Source: Parasponia andersonii
Lineage: Eukaryota > Streptophyta > Magnoliopsida > Rosales > Cannabaceae
NCBI GenBank assembly: GCA_002914805.1
Contig: JXTB01000503.1
Span: 157,470-221,469, forward strand
Direction: 5' to 3'
DNA: 64,000 bases
The notes beneath the pieces are model-generated. The model was given only the letters and a program-made list of their open reading frames with translations. It was not told where the DNA came from and did no database searches. This document shows, piece after piece, positions 13,257 to 25,595 of the stretch (positions are counted from its first letter, which is position 1; every line of letters starts with the position of its first letter). The position numbers and the translations under genes are program-made.

Positions 13257-14208
13257 ATGAAGGTGATTGGTGCTTACTTGTTGGCCGTTTTGGGAGGAAA
13301 CGCTTCGCCTTCCGCCGATGATGTGGCAAAGATTCTCCAATCAGGTATGTCTTTATGTTAATTCCGATTCATACTTTTTTTTATAAAAAAAAAAATTGAG
13401 AATTAGGGTCTTCATTTTTGTTTTTCCATGGCTAAACTCATTAGGACTTGTTTGCTTGCTTTGGACTATGAATGTTTTCTGGTAATGGATTCAGTGTTTT
13501 ACCCATGGATTGAATGTTTCTGTCTGGGGCATTTTCTTTTCTTGTGTAGCAGTTTTGTTGTTGAAGAATTAGATAGTAAGCTTTTCCGGTCAACTGTTCT
13601 GTTTGTTTTTTTGGTTTTTGAATTGATAATTTCTTATACTATTTTTGAATGGATTCAATTGATGGACTATGAATCTCTGTTAGATTAAGATCATTATTGG
13701 TTTTTAATATTTTTGCTAAGTTTTCCACTTAATGAATGACTTATTTCATTTTCTGATTCTGCTTGAAAATGAAAATTGTTCATGGGTTCTTGTGGTCATT
13801 GATGAATGTTGCTGGAAATATGGAAATTGAAAATTGATGTTATTTGTTTACAGTTGGAGCCGATGTCCCAGAAGACAGAGTCTCCTTTCTCTTGGATGAA
13901 GTTAAGGGAAGAGATCTCGCAGAGCTGATTGCATCTGGAAGGGAGAAGTTGGCGTCAGTGCCTTCTGGCGGCGGTGCAGTTGCTTACTCTGCACCGGCAG
14001 GTGGTGCTGGTGGTGGGGCTGCCCCGGCTGCCGCTGCTGCCGAGTCAAAGAAGGAAGAGAAGGTGGAAGAGAAAGAGGAGTCAGATGATGTAAGTTTTTT
14101 GCTTGTTAAATTGAATTCACTACTTTTGGTTAAACCCTTTTAATTGTTCTCTAATGGGAATTATTGTTGTTTTTGTTTCAGGATATGGGTTTCGGTCTCT
14201 TCGACTAA
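13257..14208 (+). CDS. RPP2: 60S acidic ribosomal protein P2
   Basis: Stalk protein of the large ribosomal subunit; P1/P2 dimers on P0 recruit translation GTPases. Three coding exons, 13257-13344, 13854-14089 and 14182-14208, give 116 residues, the usual P2 length. Residues 1-60 begin [15 protein letters not shown] and include the dimerisation helices; an Ala/Gly-rich hinge follows (about 68-92); a charged Lys/Glu segment leads to the hallmark C-terminus [11 protein letters not shown]. Junctions are phase 1 then 0, all GT-AG. A leader intron probably ends just before the ATG: GTACTTATTC donor near 13141 and the acceptor AACAG at 13250-13254, three bases upstream of the ATG. The last coding exon is only 27 bases. 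It has telo-boxes and a TATA box upstream, as expected for a constitutive ribosomal gene. No defect seen. Confidence 0.97.
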
Positions 14209-16514
14209 GAGCTTTAAGATGGTGTTTTTCTTTGTTTTGAAGGCATCATAAGTTTTTGGTCTGTATTTGGGATTTGGTTTTAGATGTTTAGATGAGGAGC
14301 AATTTAAGACATTTAAGAGATAATTTTTAGTTTTTCGATTTTATCTTTTTTTGACTTTATGGTTGCAGTGAATTCTGCAGCTTTTTAAGTGATACTATTA
14401 TTCTCTACTTATTTGAAGTTTTTAGTTGGTTGTTGCTTGTCCAAATCAGTGCAAATTTTACTTTTCATATTCAGCTTATGTTACATTTTGTCTAATGGTT
14501 CATCTTTTACATATTGCGAGGCACTGCATAGGCTTTCTCTCACTTAGTCTCTGTTTTTCCGACTTTTCCTCTATTAACCCCAAGAAAGCACTCTGTGTAG
14601 CACGCGGGGATGAACCGACTTCCTTTTGTGTTTCTCTCGAGGATATCATTGTACTGGAAGCCAATTGTTATAGCCTTTGAGAAAATCTATCCTATCTTAT
14701 CTCGTTAGGGATTGTCAGGGTGCTTAATCTGGTTTGGTGTTCTTAAAGAACGTTAGTTCTATGGAGCTCCAACACACTATTTTCTGTTACTAAACATTTT
14801 CGGTAGTTTGCTAATTAGTAATATTTCATAGTGATTAAACGAAAACTATTAGGCTTGTTTGGAAGATGGGACTAGGATTAGGATTGAGATGATTTATTTT
14901 ACATCCATATTTGATGCCAATTTGGTATTGAGATCTAATTCAAGGTGTGGGATAATTAATTCTTTACTAAAATGGTGTGGAATTATTAATTACATACTCA
15001 AAATGGTATGATTTATATTTATTTTAATTTTTTGACCTAGTCAGTTTTATATTATACATATTTTTTAATATTTAAATTAATATAAAATAAATTTATTATA
15101 TATTTCAAATAAAAGTGGTTAATAAAAATATTAAGGGATATTAAGGAACGGAGAGAATAAGAAATACTTTAAGTTAGTAATGTATATCTTATTGGTGTCT
15201 TAAGGCATGAAAGAGGATTTCTCTTTCCTCGTTCGCTTTGCTTTTCCTTAACGTATTTGTAAACGTGCCCTTGGTATTTGGCTTAACCGTGTCCTATTTT
15301 TCTTTGCTTTTTATTGTTATGGATAATTAAATATTTTAGTAATTGGCTTAACCTTTTAATCGTTCCTCAAATGGATTAGTAAATATGCTCCTGTGTAACC
15401 ATTATTTATTATGTGACTAGCTAAGTTTTTTCCCTAGTGAGTCTGAAATGGGTAGAAGAGAAGCGATCAAGGTAAGAAGGCAATCAATCCTTGTTAAATT
15501 TAAATAGGTCATCATCTAAAGAATCTGAGCTTGCGTCGAATAAGGTTTTTATAGCCTTGTTTGCAAAGCTTCTAAACCAAAAAATTTGAATAAACTAACA
15601 TGAATGAAATTTCGAAAAATTTGAGATCTATTGGTGCCCATATATTATATTTACACGAAATAATGTGGCATTATATTCGACGCATAACACAGTTGGCCTA
15701 AGTTTATTTCTATGGCAATTTTGAGTCTTCATTACTCATATTTAAAGGGGCTGGAAACAGTATCGGTACATTGAGTTTAGGGAGCTATCTGCTGATTTCA
15801 TCTTGTTCGTCCTCTCCATTTCCCCTTTTCTTCCAATGGAAGGTACAGAAATACAGGGATGGTGTACTCATTACTCAGTGGTCAGTAGTCTGTAAAGAAT
15901 GGTGCTATTAGCTTAGAAGTAAAAGGTTAAAAAGGGTAACCAATTACAAATTACTGTAGATTATAACATATCATATAACCATTGTAACCAAGCGTGATAA
16001 ATTGATGATCTAAGTGTGTCCTTAAGGTGATAAATTCACTTTTAAATGTCCATGTTTTGCAGCGATAAATTCGTGATCCAAGTCTACATATTTTCAGACG
16101 ATAAAGTTAAAAAAAAAGGTGATGGATTGGTGGATTCTACACGAGTGTTCTTTCCCCTAGTATATGGGTAAAAAGAATCAAGATTAGCAACAACCACAGT
16201 AAATTTTTTGTAACACTCGGCAAGAATCAAATCCTCAGATAGCATTAAAACAGAACCTTTTCCAGACTACTGGAATACATGAACAGCCATTGAGAAAACG
16301 AAGAAAACTGTCATGAACACACCACACACCATGTACACAGTACACTTATAGTGAACTTGTTTTGTAGCCAACTTAAATACAACATGACGAACCACAAAAC
16401 CGGTCTTAAACAAACAATACTACTTTCACTTATAGTGAACTTAAACCAAGACCAGCTTAAAGTCAACACCACAACTTCAGCAAGAGAACTTGTATGAGCA
16501 GAAAAGCCACGTCT
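14209..16514. other. 3' flank of P2 and intergenic DNA
   Basis: Includes the P2 3' UTR (to about 14400) and the 3' UTR of the convergently oriented AHP gene (near 16200-16514). No gene or intact transposon recognised between them. TTAGGCTTGTTTGGAA at 14849-14864 resembles a Tourist-like terminal sequence but no matching end was found. Confidence 0.5.
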
Positions 16515-19500
16515 TCAGCGCCGACTTCTTCTAGCCTCATCAGCAGCATGGTTGGCTCTCTCAAGCTACAACAAACATCAATATAAATGTTCATTTCCAC
16601 CGTGTTTTGATGTAAGATATGGCCAATGAAGAATCAAAATCTGGCATTTCAATGGCAAAATTGGGATTTAAAAAAAAAAAAAAAAAAAAAAAATCCTTTT
16701 TCATTCTTTTCTAGCTTGTATTGTTTGTAGGAGATCACTAATCTTTCCCTCTTGTTCCCTAGGCATGTGATGGGGCAAATGATGCAGGAAATTATTTCTA
16801 TCATGCCTATTCTTATTGCTGTTTATGAAGAAACTCTAAACTAGGACTTGGTGATGTACCAAAATTTCTGAAGACACTGATAGAAACTAAGGTATCTCTG
16901 AAAGTATAGTATTTCCTTGCTAGTGAGATGAAAGTAATACATAACTTGCTACCATGTTTTATGTTATATTTGCTACTTTAATCATCACTCTACTTATAAT
17001 AATGAAAATATCTTCGTAGTACCACCTTTTGTACTATTGCATGAAATTCTTTTTTTATCCTTTCTTCATAAATTTTCTCAGGAAAATGGATGTTTGTCAA
17101 AGAAAGAGGGCTATAGCCATAATTTTCAGTCAAATACATTCGGTAATTAATCTAAATATCCTTTTATGCAATTGTACCGAGTACCTTTTACCCCAGAAAG
17201 GAGGGGAAAAAGTGAAATCACACTTTAACTTGTGTATCAACTCGAATATCAATTTCTCACGATCTCTGTTAATAATAGAACCATTTATATACACATATGT
17301 ATCCATTTCGGTATAGCATGTCAAAAAGGGAAAACAGAAAACGAATATAAAAGCACATCTACAAGGTGTCTTACCTCACAGAACCGATGCAGATTTTCAT
17401 GCAAGATATTGTATTCATGTTTGACCCTCTCCAAAGATGTGGAGCACCTAACAGCAAAAAATTTCTATAGAAAAGTATTTGTACAAGGCATATTATCATA
17501 ACACAGGGCAGAGTATAATGTCCGAAGAAGGGCACAAAATATTGATACGACATTCTTATATAATGCTACAAGAAGTTGGCAAAAGCTGAAAAAAAAAAAA
17601 ATACTCAAATCATTCTTGAAACTCATAATTAGACGCTAAAGTGGATGTACTCCACTTACTTCAAGCCCTCCATATGAAGAGAACATGATATTATATAAGC
17701 TATGTTATTAGTCACACAATCAAGTGATTCAAAATTTGTCTTTCATTTTCTCTCCCCTTCTTAAATGATAAGGAGAAGAATTTGTTGAATTTATGCTTGT
17801 GATTGTCTGAAGCTGACGCCCTTGAACCTCAGAGCTTTCCAGGGTTTGAAAATGTTAATAACTTGTGTTATCGTCATCAATCTAAATCTTTAAACATAGT
17901 AGCAACCGAAAACTATTGCTCCAGCTTTCAACCAAAATCATAGCTTTCAGCAATTAACTCCTACCAGATACACGACTCTAATATTCATCGAAATCCAAAT
18001 ATGATCTTAAAAGTTGATCATGCTAGCATGCTATACATCACAATTACAAATTCCTCAGGTAACTATAGAATTGACTGGCTAGCATTTATTATCTGAATAG
18101 TCAAACGTGTAACTGTATGTACAGATTGTATTCATTTTTGACCCTCCACAGCTTATGGGTTTCATGTGTTCTTTGTCACTGTACATTGTACTGTGTAAAA
18201 ACTCGAAGATGGGGATGTCTGTATGGCAGAGAGAAGGACATATCTACCATTCATTCTTTTTTTTTTTGGGCTCTAAGGGATATATCGGCTCGGCTGTAAT
18301 CTTTGTTATCTTCTTGAAGAAAGAAAAGAAAGGTAGCAGTCTCCACTTAGAATACTTAGTAAATATAAAATAGCATGTGATATACCTATAAAATAACAAC
18401 AAATGTTATGAAGAGCAAATCAATAACTGTAATTCTGGACAAATGTGACTACTGAGTAATAAATAAATTCTCACCCTTCTTTGTCCTTATTATAACAGGC
18501 CTGGAGAAGCTCCTGACAAGCAAGGGCCACACGACAACCACCAATGCTGCAATTTCAAGAAAAGGAAATAAGATCAAGAAGCAATATAACATCCAATACA
18601 GTTCGACCATCAAAAGGATGAAGGTTATCTGGTATCACACTGGAAGTCCAAGCTATTTTTGTACTTTCTATTTCCCTTTGAGGAAGGGACAAGCGGCGGG
18701 TGTGTTGAAAGGATAGTTCAAGATTTCATATTTTTGTAGAAAGCACTATGCATTATTGATAATCACAATTTTTTAATGTATGGAAGAAACTTTAGATCAC
18801 AGGCTTTGCACACTTTTCTCTCTAGCATCTGAAGTTTGTGACTAGCAATTTGGCTGTGTATAGCTTCTCTTTTTAAGAAATTTTATTCTCGATGTCTAGG
18901 CAGTGTAGAATGAAGGCAGCAATATTGGAGTGGCTGAATAACAGTGATTAAAAATGGACTATAATGGAAACAAAATGATAGCAATTGCTGGTGGATGAAA
19001 GAGCATGTTCCAACAACTCTTCACCTTTCACCACCCTTAATTGGTGTCCAAGAAAGATACAGGACAGACTAAAGTAGACAAATGAGCCATTGGTTAAAGG
19101 GATACTCTAATAGTACCTCAATGAGGAGAAAACACAAGAAAATTGAAAAACAAAAAAATATGCTCTTCGTTAAACTTGCAATTGCTAATATTTCATTTTG
19201 AGGAGTCAGGGTAAAAAATGTAAATGGCAAAAGAGATCCTATATTTGCTCGCTATGAGTTTCTTGATCCATAAATAAGGAGAATAGTTCAAACTTGTTCT
19301 ACGTGGATATGTCGTATTCAAAATAAGTCTTTGGGAGGATAAAATATAGAAAACTAGGATACGCTGCGTCGATGTAACCAAAATATAGTTTTAGTTAATC
19401 ATTACTTTCCATTCATTTCGACTTTGCATGCTTACGATGAATTTGGAAACGTTTCATTAATGAAATGATTTCGTATCAACAATTTTGTACGTCTAGCCGC

Positions 19501-21097
19501 ATGCTTCTTCCCAAAATGTAAAACTTTTTACCTAATTGTTTCAATTCCTTTGTACATTAACAGCATGCCATGCACATTTATCCCAAAATGCAAAGTATTT
19601 ACCTATGATATGGTCCATATGTTCTGAACATGCAACGAGTGCCACAGATAACATAATTCTACGTCAAATTTTTCTAAAAAATTCTGTTTGCTGTTATAAT
19701 CAGAAAGGACATCAACATACATCATGAATCATGATGCACTACATCTGATACTAAAATATAATCACAACTCTAGTATAAGTTTTAATTACTTAGCGCTAGC
19801 TCCCTTGAGCTGGTGAGCAGTATCATGCACTTTGACAAAGTTGAACCTAGCCTCCGACCTGAAAAATTGATTGAAAAAAATTACCGAAGTTAACAAGCTT
19901 ATTAAAGATAATACTGGCATTGAAATGCAAACTCCATGGAACTAACAAAGGTACAAATATTGGAAAAACTACATGTATCTAGTGATTTCTTCAATGTGCG
20001 ATTCAGCATTACGGAAGAATGAGCCAAGAACTTGAGAAATATGCAGAGGATTGTCATCACTCCGTAAGGTTTCCAGATAACCAAAATGGTGGTCCAATAT
20101 ACCCTGCAGCTACCAAAACCATGATTAGAGATTGCTTTTTTGTTAAAACTTTACAATAACAAAAGCTACATAACTAACCCGAAAGCCATTATGTCCAATT
20201 TCAAACCAGTAATCCATGCAGAGATTATCAAACTAAAAATTCTTGTAAACTAAAATTTTAAGAGGGAATCAATTCAGGGTCAACTTGTTCCATGACAGAG
20301 AAATAAAATTACTTCAGGTTCATTGTTTCACCTACTTTCTTACTTTAAACAAGCATGTAATGAACTAATAAAAAAGAATTGAAGGCTGCGTTTGGAACCT
20401 GGAGTTTTAGAAGAAAGAAAATTGTGAAGAAAAAGCTAAGGAAAAAGAAACGAAAATATTTTCCTTTATAGAATTTTATTTTAAAACTTTTCCCTTTTCT
20501 AATTAATTTGTTAAAATTATATAAACTAAAAAATGATAAAAAAAATGACGTCAAATCTAACTCTCATTTTTCTTAAAATTTTTTTCCATTATTTGTCTGT
20601 TTGATTCCCAACAAGAGAAAAATAGAATCTTTTAGATTTTTTTTTCTTACCCTTCAGAAATCTAAGTTTGAAACAGGATCTTCATCGGTAAGTATTAAAT
20701 TTATCATTGCATGCAAATTATAATTTAGCATTATATACGTTCTTTCTCTGCCATAGCAACCAAGAAAATCTAGTACACATATACAAATTGTCATATACCA
20801 TTTGCGAGGGAGTACATAAACTAATATGAACGGTTAGATTTTAATTAATAGTTAGAATATTGAATATGTTGAAACAAATTTCAATATGTAAGTATTTATT
20901 TTGTTAAAAATCTCTACTGCACTAGCACATGCGTTATATATATAAATATATTTATTGAAGTCATCGTACGTATTTAAGAAAACTCAAAACAACATAATTA
21001 ACATTATTGAACAAAAGGGTCAGAGAAAGAGAGAAACCTGCTCATTCATGGAGCGAATGAAGTTCCTGTGCTGTTGAGCACGGTTAATGCCAACCAT
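16515..21097 (-). CDS. AHP: Histidine-containing phosphotransfer protein (AHP family, divergent)
   Basis: Shuttle of phosphoryl groups from hybrid histidine kinases, such as cytokinin receptors, to nuclear response regulators. Six exons join in phase: 21097-21038, 20103-19973, 19858-19790, 18546-18475, 17447-17375 and 16565-16515, giving 151 residues, normal for plant HPts, and six exons is the usual AHP layout. Residues 1-20 form a basic N-terminus, then GILDHHFGYLETL and HISQVLGSFF match the first helices. The active-site motif reads AHQLKGASANIGG, so the phospho-accepting His79 and the following Lys/Gly are kept, while the usual serines of KGSSSSIG are changed to A, A and N. The C-terminal helix ends in a basic ERANHAADEARRSRR. 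Having the His separates it from pseudo-HPts. It looks expressible; whether it accepts phosphate as well as canonical AHPs is not known. Confidence 0.88.
20384..20680. mobile_element. Tourist-like MITE, diverged, in AHP intron 1
   Basis: Begins GGCTGCGTTTGGAACC, like the better preserved copy at 63429-63719 (GGCTCCGTTTGGAAC), and shares with it, in opposite orientation, the inner word CAACAAGAGAAAA. The distal end (GTTTGAAACAGGATC) is only a partial match to the expected inverted terminus, and no clear TTA target duplication is visible. Confidence 0.55.
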
Positions 21098-21404
21098 TTT
21101 TGCAGAAAAAACAAAAAATCTGAAATGGGATTTCAAAAGAGAGAAAGAGAAGTGAAGTGATCAAGTGTGAGAAATGGCTGGCTATGGCTACACATATTTG
21201 TAGTACTGCTCGTACATATTGGAGTTAGGCTCATACATGTCACGAGGAAAGAACCCTTATAAGAGGTATAGAGAGAGACCGAAACGGCCGAAGGAGGAGG
21301 TGTGAAGTGAAGTGCATAGGGTGTGAAACTGAGGGTGGCATCATTAAAATTAAATATGTTTGGCATTATCTTCAATTCCGAACTAGCGTACGTTTTGGTC
21401 TTGC

Positions 21405-21436
<32 letters not shown>

Positions 21437-21844
21437 CCGGTTTGGGCTTAACGTGGACTGACCTTACTCAGCTGTTACGAAGACTAAAGCTCTGAACAAG
21501 AGGCAAGTTTTCACCAACAAGCGCGTGGTCCACACTCTCCACCCCTAAAATTAAGTGGGTCCTTTAATTTTTTTGCTTTGGTTTCACGCTAATACTATTA
21601 ATTTTCTTTTTTTACTTTTTTTTTTTTTTTTGAAAAAATGTTTTCTTTTTTTTTTTTGTTTTTAGGATGTATTTTTTTTTTTAAATTATAGCTAAATTTT
21701 TATTTTTTTTTTCAAATTTTTGTTGTAAAATATGTTGTATTGTTATTTTTGTCATCAAATAAATTAGACATTTAATTATAAGTTTTTAAATTTGATTATA
21801 TACTAAATTTTAGACTTAAATATAGTTACATTCCATTTTTTTCT
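21098..21844. other. AHP promoter side and AT-rich flank
   Basis: About 750 bases upstream of the AHP start. A (TA)n tract occupies 21405-21433 and several T-runs occur from 21600 on. No further gene is visible. Confidence 0.5.
21405..21433. repeat. (TA)n microsatellite
   Basis: Uninterrupted alternating T and A, about 29 bases, 300 bases upstream of the AHP start codon. Confidence 0.9.
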
Positions 21845-23090
21845 GGGTTAATATCGTTCCGTCCGAACATTTTCTCCCAGTATTAATGAGGTTCCCAACT
21901 TTTTTTTTTTTTAGTTCTTAATCCTCAACTTGACACAATTGTATAACTTGAGCTTTTTTTTTTTTTTTTTAATTTTTTCATCTAATTCAATTATTATTTA
22001 ACAGTTTTAATATTATTTAGGTTCTCAATCTTTACACAATGTATCACTAAAGTCCTTATTCTTTATTTTGTAGCTTTTAACTCCTTAATTTTTTTTTTTG
22101 TAATACTTAAGTTCTTTTAAGTTAATTTTGAGTTAAAATTCAATTCTAATCAAATTGTACTAAATAAATAAATAAATTAATGAAAACTACCAAATTCAAA
22201 AGTAATAGCAAAATAACTCAATTAGATATATATTGAAATATATACCACAATTACGCATATCAAAACCTATATATTTTTTTTTTGTATAAGTTAATGTCTA
22301 ATTATTAGTTGGAAGGCTTTTAAACCATTTTCAAACGATTGTAAGTCCATAACATTGCATAAATGAATTTCACGATTATTAAATCATCATTAAAAAAAAT
22401 ACATGTTTTCTCTTATTATATCCATGCGTGTATTTGATCAGTATCTATTCATAAATACTAATTTTTGTGTTATTAACTATTAGTATTATCAAAATCCATG
22501 TTTTTTTTTAAAAAATTAATGTCTATTTATTATTTACAATTTTTTTAAACATCTTTTATTATTTATGAGTTTTAACTTAAAAAAAATATTGATGAGTTTA
22601 TGAAATTAGAGAAAATGAACTTTACTACCATCAGTAAGAATTCACAATTAAATTATGTTATGGGTTGTAAGAATTAACTAAAGATAATATTATTGTTTAG
22701 ATTATCTTTTTTCAAAAATATCTTATTGATATTGAATACTCCGTTGGTAGTTTTCAATTAGTAGTTTTCATTAATTTATTTGATACAATTTAATTAGAGT
22801 TAGATTTAACTCAAAATTAACTCAAAAAACCTAAGTATTATAAAAATGAAAGTTTGAAGAGTCAAAAGCTTCAAAATAAGAAATAGGGATCTAAATAATA
22901 CATTGTGTAAAAGTTGAGGACTCAAATGATACTAAAATTGTTAGTAAGATTTGAACTAGACGAAAAAGTTAAAAAAAAAATTAAAATAATATGAATGTGT
23001 AAAGTTGAGAATCTAAAAACTAACAAAAAGAAAATTGAGGACCCGATTAATACTTAAAGAAAATGTTGGGGTCCACAATGATATAAATCC
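21845..23090. mobile_element. Long terminal-inverted-repeat element, 1.25 kb, non-coding
   Basis: The left arm (21845-22191) and right arm (22746-23090) are inverted copies of each other along their full length of about 345 bases, with small indels. Landmarks pair in order: GTATTAATGAGGTTCCC with GTATTAATCGGGTCCTC, TTTACACAATGTAT in both, AGTTAATTTTGAGTTAAA in both, and TTAATGAAAACTAC in both. The 550-base centre holds no ORF of note. Long inverted arms fit a non-autonomous Mutator-like or foldback element. A candidate target duplication (ATTTTTTTCT at 21835-21844 against ATTTATTTCC after the right end) is 8 of 10 but T-rich, so weak. The transcript could form a long hairpin and feed small RNAs. 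Confidence 0.82.
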
Positions 23091-24678
23091 TATTTATTTC
23101 CTCCATTTAATGGAGTATTTACATGTTCCATTCAAGGGCTTAATCTAAATCTAACTAAAGTATGTGTAGTTTTTTTTTTTTGACAAAAAATCATGTGTAG
23201 CTTTAGCGTCTACACCTTATACATTTGACCTAGATAATATGAAACAAGGAGAATAAGCTAAAATTCTTTCAAAGAAAAAATTAATTAAATGCATGGGACA
23301 ACAATTTACCGAACTCTAGACAAAGTGAGCCGTTATAGAGAACTGGAAGTCTTATACCACCAGACTCCAAAATTTTGAAATTAAGGCCAATATCCCTTCC
23401 ATTGCTTTAGCCTCTCCATTATCAGAGATTAAAAAAAAAAAAAGGGAGGGGGGAGGGGGTTATCCTTATCATTGTGAATGAGAGCACTACTACCAATGAA
23501 AGTGTATACTTGTTGATGGTTGCATTTAAGTTGAATATTACCCAATTATTTGATATGTTTATGTTGTTCATCCCCCAGACCATTGTTGTGCTTCTTGATA
23601 TATTGGAAGAAAAGTCGGCAACGGTCTGACAAACTTTTATTTGAAATGACTAAGAGTAGCGATTTGATATCATTAAGTTGTGAATTTGATATTTCATTTC
23701 TTTATCAACTTAACCATATGTTAACTTCAACTCTTTACGAGATCAAATTTCAAGACTGTCCCAAACAAAAGAAATTGAATAGTACTAACCATACCTATAT
23801 GCTGATTTTTCTTTCTTTCTTTCTTTTTTTTTTTTTGGGTTATAATTATGATATGGCTAATTAACTTCAGTACTTCTCTTTCAGGGTATTAATTTTTTTT
23901 TTTTATATGAAATAAGTCTCCACTTAAACAATAACTAAACTCTAAACACTAACACGATAACTGCATATATAATTTATATATTCTTTAGGGTCATGGCCAA
24001 ATTGGCAAGATTTTGGTACCTTTTTAGGCCTTTTCAATATAAACTGACCAACGATCAATAATCATTACGTTAAGCCATGATGTGGGCCTTCTAGGGCAAA
24101 TTCCTTATTTTTAAGATTTCAAAAGGATGTTTCTTTTACCATTTTTAGTAATTTTTGTTTTTTTGAACAAGTTGACCAAGGAAATTTATGATTTAATTAT
24201 AACTTGGCTATTAGATTCTTTTGGGTCAAGTTCTAGAAGCCTATGTTTTTCATGTATTACTTTTCATTTATGTAATTTTCATAATTTTAGGATTTACTAC
24301 AATATTTTCATTTATTGCTTGTTCCCGTTTTTGCCTTGTAATACTGGGATCTTCTTGGCTTCTTGTAATTGAAGTAAGATGATAAATGAAATTAAGATTT
24401 TTTCTCTTCATCATTTTCCTCCGTGCAGGCAAATTCCAAGAATTAACGAGAATATGATATCATAAAAAAAAAAAAAAAAGAAAATGGTGAGGGACTCAAA
24501 GGTGATAAGGAAGGCAAGCACACATTGATTAGGAACGTAAACTTGTGTGTATATCTTGTCTTTCTCCTACGCACTCCCTGCCTTGGTAAAAGCAGATATT
24601 TTGCACCAAACTTTGGTTCTCGTATCCTTTCAAAAAATAAGTTGATATATCCAGTACATAAACTAATTCTCTTAGTAA
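23091..24678. other. Intergenic AT-rich DNA
   Basis: No gene recognised. Contains homopolymer A/T runs and a G-rich patch at 23443-23460 (AGGGAGGGGGGAGGGGGT) that could form a G-quadruplex. Confidence 0.5.
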
Positions 24679-24875
24679 CGAAGTGGGTTGTCTCAAGTGG
24701 TAAGAATACCCACTATCTAAGATTTTGGTCTTAAGTTCGAATCACACTAGGGATAGGCGTGAAAGCATATTATCTCTAATCGGGTAGGGTGGAGAATGGG
24801 TAATAATATAAATTTTCCTTTAATTTGTAATAAGTGAAGATCATTAGTTAAACCCCACTTTTTTTAAAAAAAAAA
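24679..24875 (+). mobile_element. tRNA-derived SINE with perfect target duplication
   Basis: Flanked by an 18-bp direct repeat AACTAATTCTCTTAGTAA at 24661-24678 and 24876-24893, which proves retroposition. The head resembles a tRNA gene: A-box-like TGTCTCAAGTGG near 24689 and B-box-like AGTTCGAATCA at 24734-24744. The body carries GGCGTGAAAGCATATTATCTCTAA and the 3' domain TTTGTAATAAGTG then TCATTAGTTAAACCCCAC, ending in T7 and an A-run. The same 3' domain recurs at 41000, 49280 and, inverted, at 60340. Confidence 0.88.
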
Positions 24876-24953
24876 AACTAATTCTCTTAGTAAATACTAA
24901 TATACTTAGTATATAAGCTAGATATAACATATCCGTAGATATACTTATTGTAA

Positions 24954-25247
24954 AAATGATATATTTGGTCTTAGCTTTAAAAAGAAATACTTGATGGATA
25001 TTTACTAATGTGAAAAAAGAAAAAGACATGATATAGTTATTTAATAAAAGACTTTCGAAATTTTCAATATTTGAACAAATGGAAAAAAAAAGTTTAAAAA
25101 AAATGATATATTTGGTCTTAGCTTTAAAAAGAAATACTTGATGGATATTACTAAAATGAAATGTGAAAAAAGAAAAAGACATGATATAGTTATTTAATAA
25201 AAAAATTTCGAAATTTTGAATATTTGAACAAATGGAAAAAAAAAAAG
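24954..25247. repeat. Tandem duplication, 2 units of about 147 bases
   Basis: Unit 1 (24954-25100) and unit 2 (25101-25247) both run from AAATGATATATTTGGTCTTA through GACATGATATAGTTATTTAA to ATTTGAACAAATGG and a poly(A) stretch, with few substitutions and small indels. Found immediately downstream of the SINE. Confidence 0.9.
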
Positions 25248-25284
25248 AGAGAAAAAGGAAAAAGAAAAAGAAGAAGAAGAAGTC

Positions 25285-25480
25285 TAAGGCCACTGTACCA
25301 TCTGTAGTGGTTGGCATAGTGATAAGGATGTCTGGAGCACCGCTTGTTTGCAACCTATATTTAAATCTTTTAAGTCGAGCTCGAAGAAAACTAGGTAGGG
25401 TGGCCCAATGTGGTTTTAGCGGTCCTTCCTTCGCATTTATGTCTATGTAGATGTAAATCGTTATTTACCTCCCAAAAAAA
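25285..25480 (+). mobile_element. Possible second-type SINE
   Basis: TGGCATAGTGATAAGGATG (from about 25310) resembles a tRNA A-box region and GTTTGCAACC about 35 bases later a weak B-box. The stretch is less AT-rich than its surroundings and ends at an A-run (about 25476). No firm target duplication was found, so this stays tentative. Confidence 0.35.
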
Positions 25481-25595
25481 ATTTATTTACCTCTACAGAA
25501 ATTTACCAATTCTACTCCAATAAAATATCAATATGCAAATAATTCAAAAAGGAAAGAAAATTTAGGGAGCCGGGATGTGTATTGGGCATTTGTTG

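Noticed and set aside
14849..15270. Possible Tourist-like MITE starting TTAGGCTTGTTTGGAA
   Set aside because: No matching inverted end or second TTA was found within 600 bases.
24844..25353. 169-residue minus-strand ORF
   Set aside because: Phe/Ser/Ile-rich translation of A/T runs across the tandem duplication; the internal repeat mirrors the DNA duplication and no motif is present.
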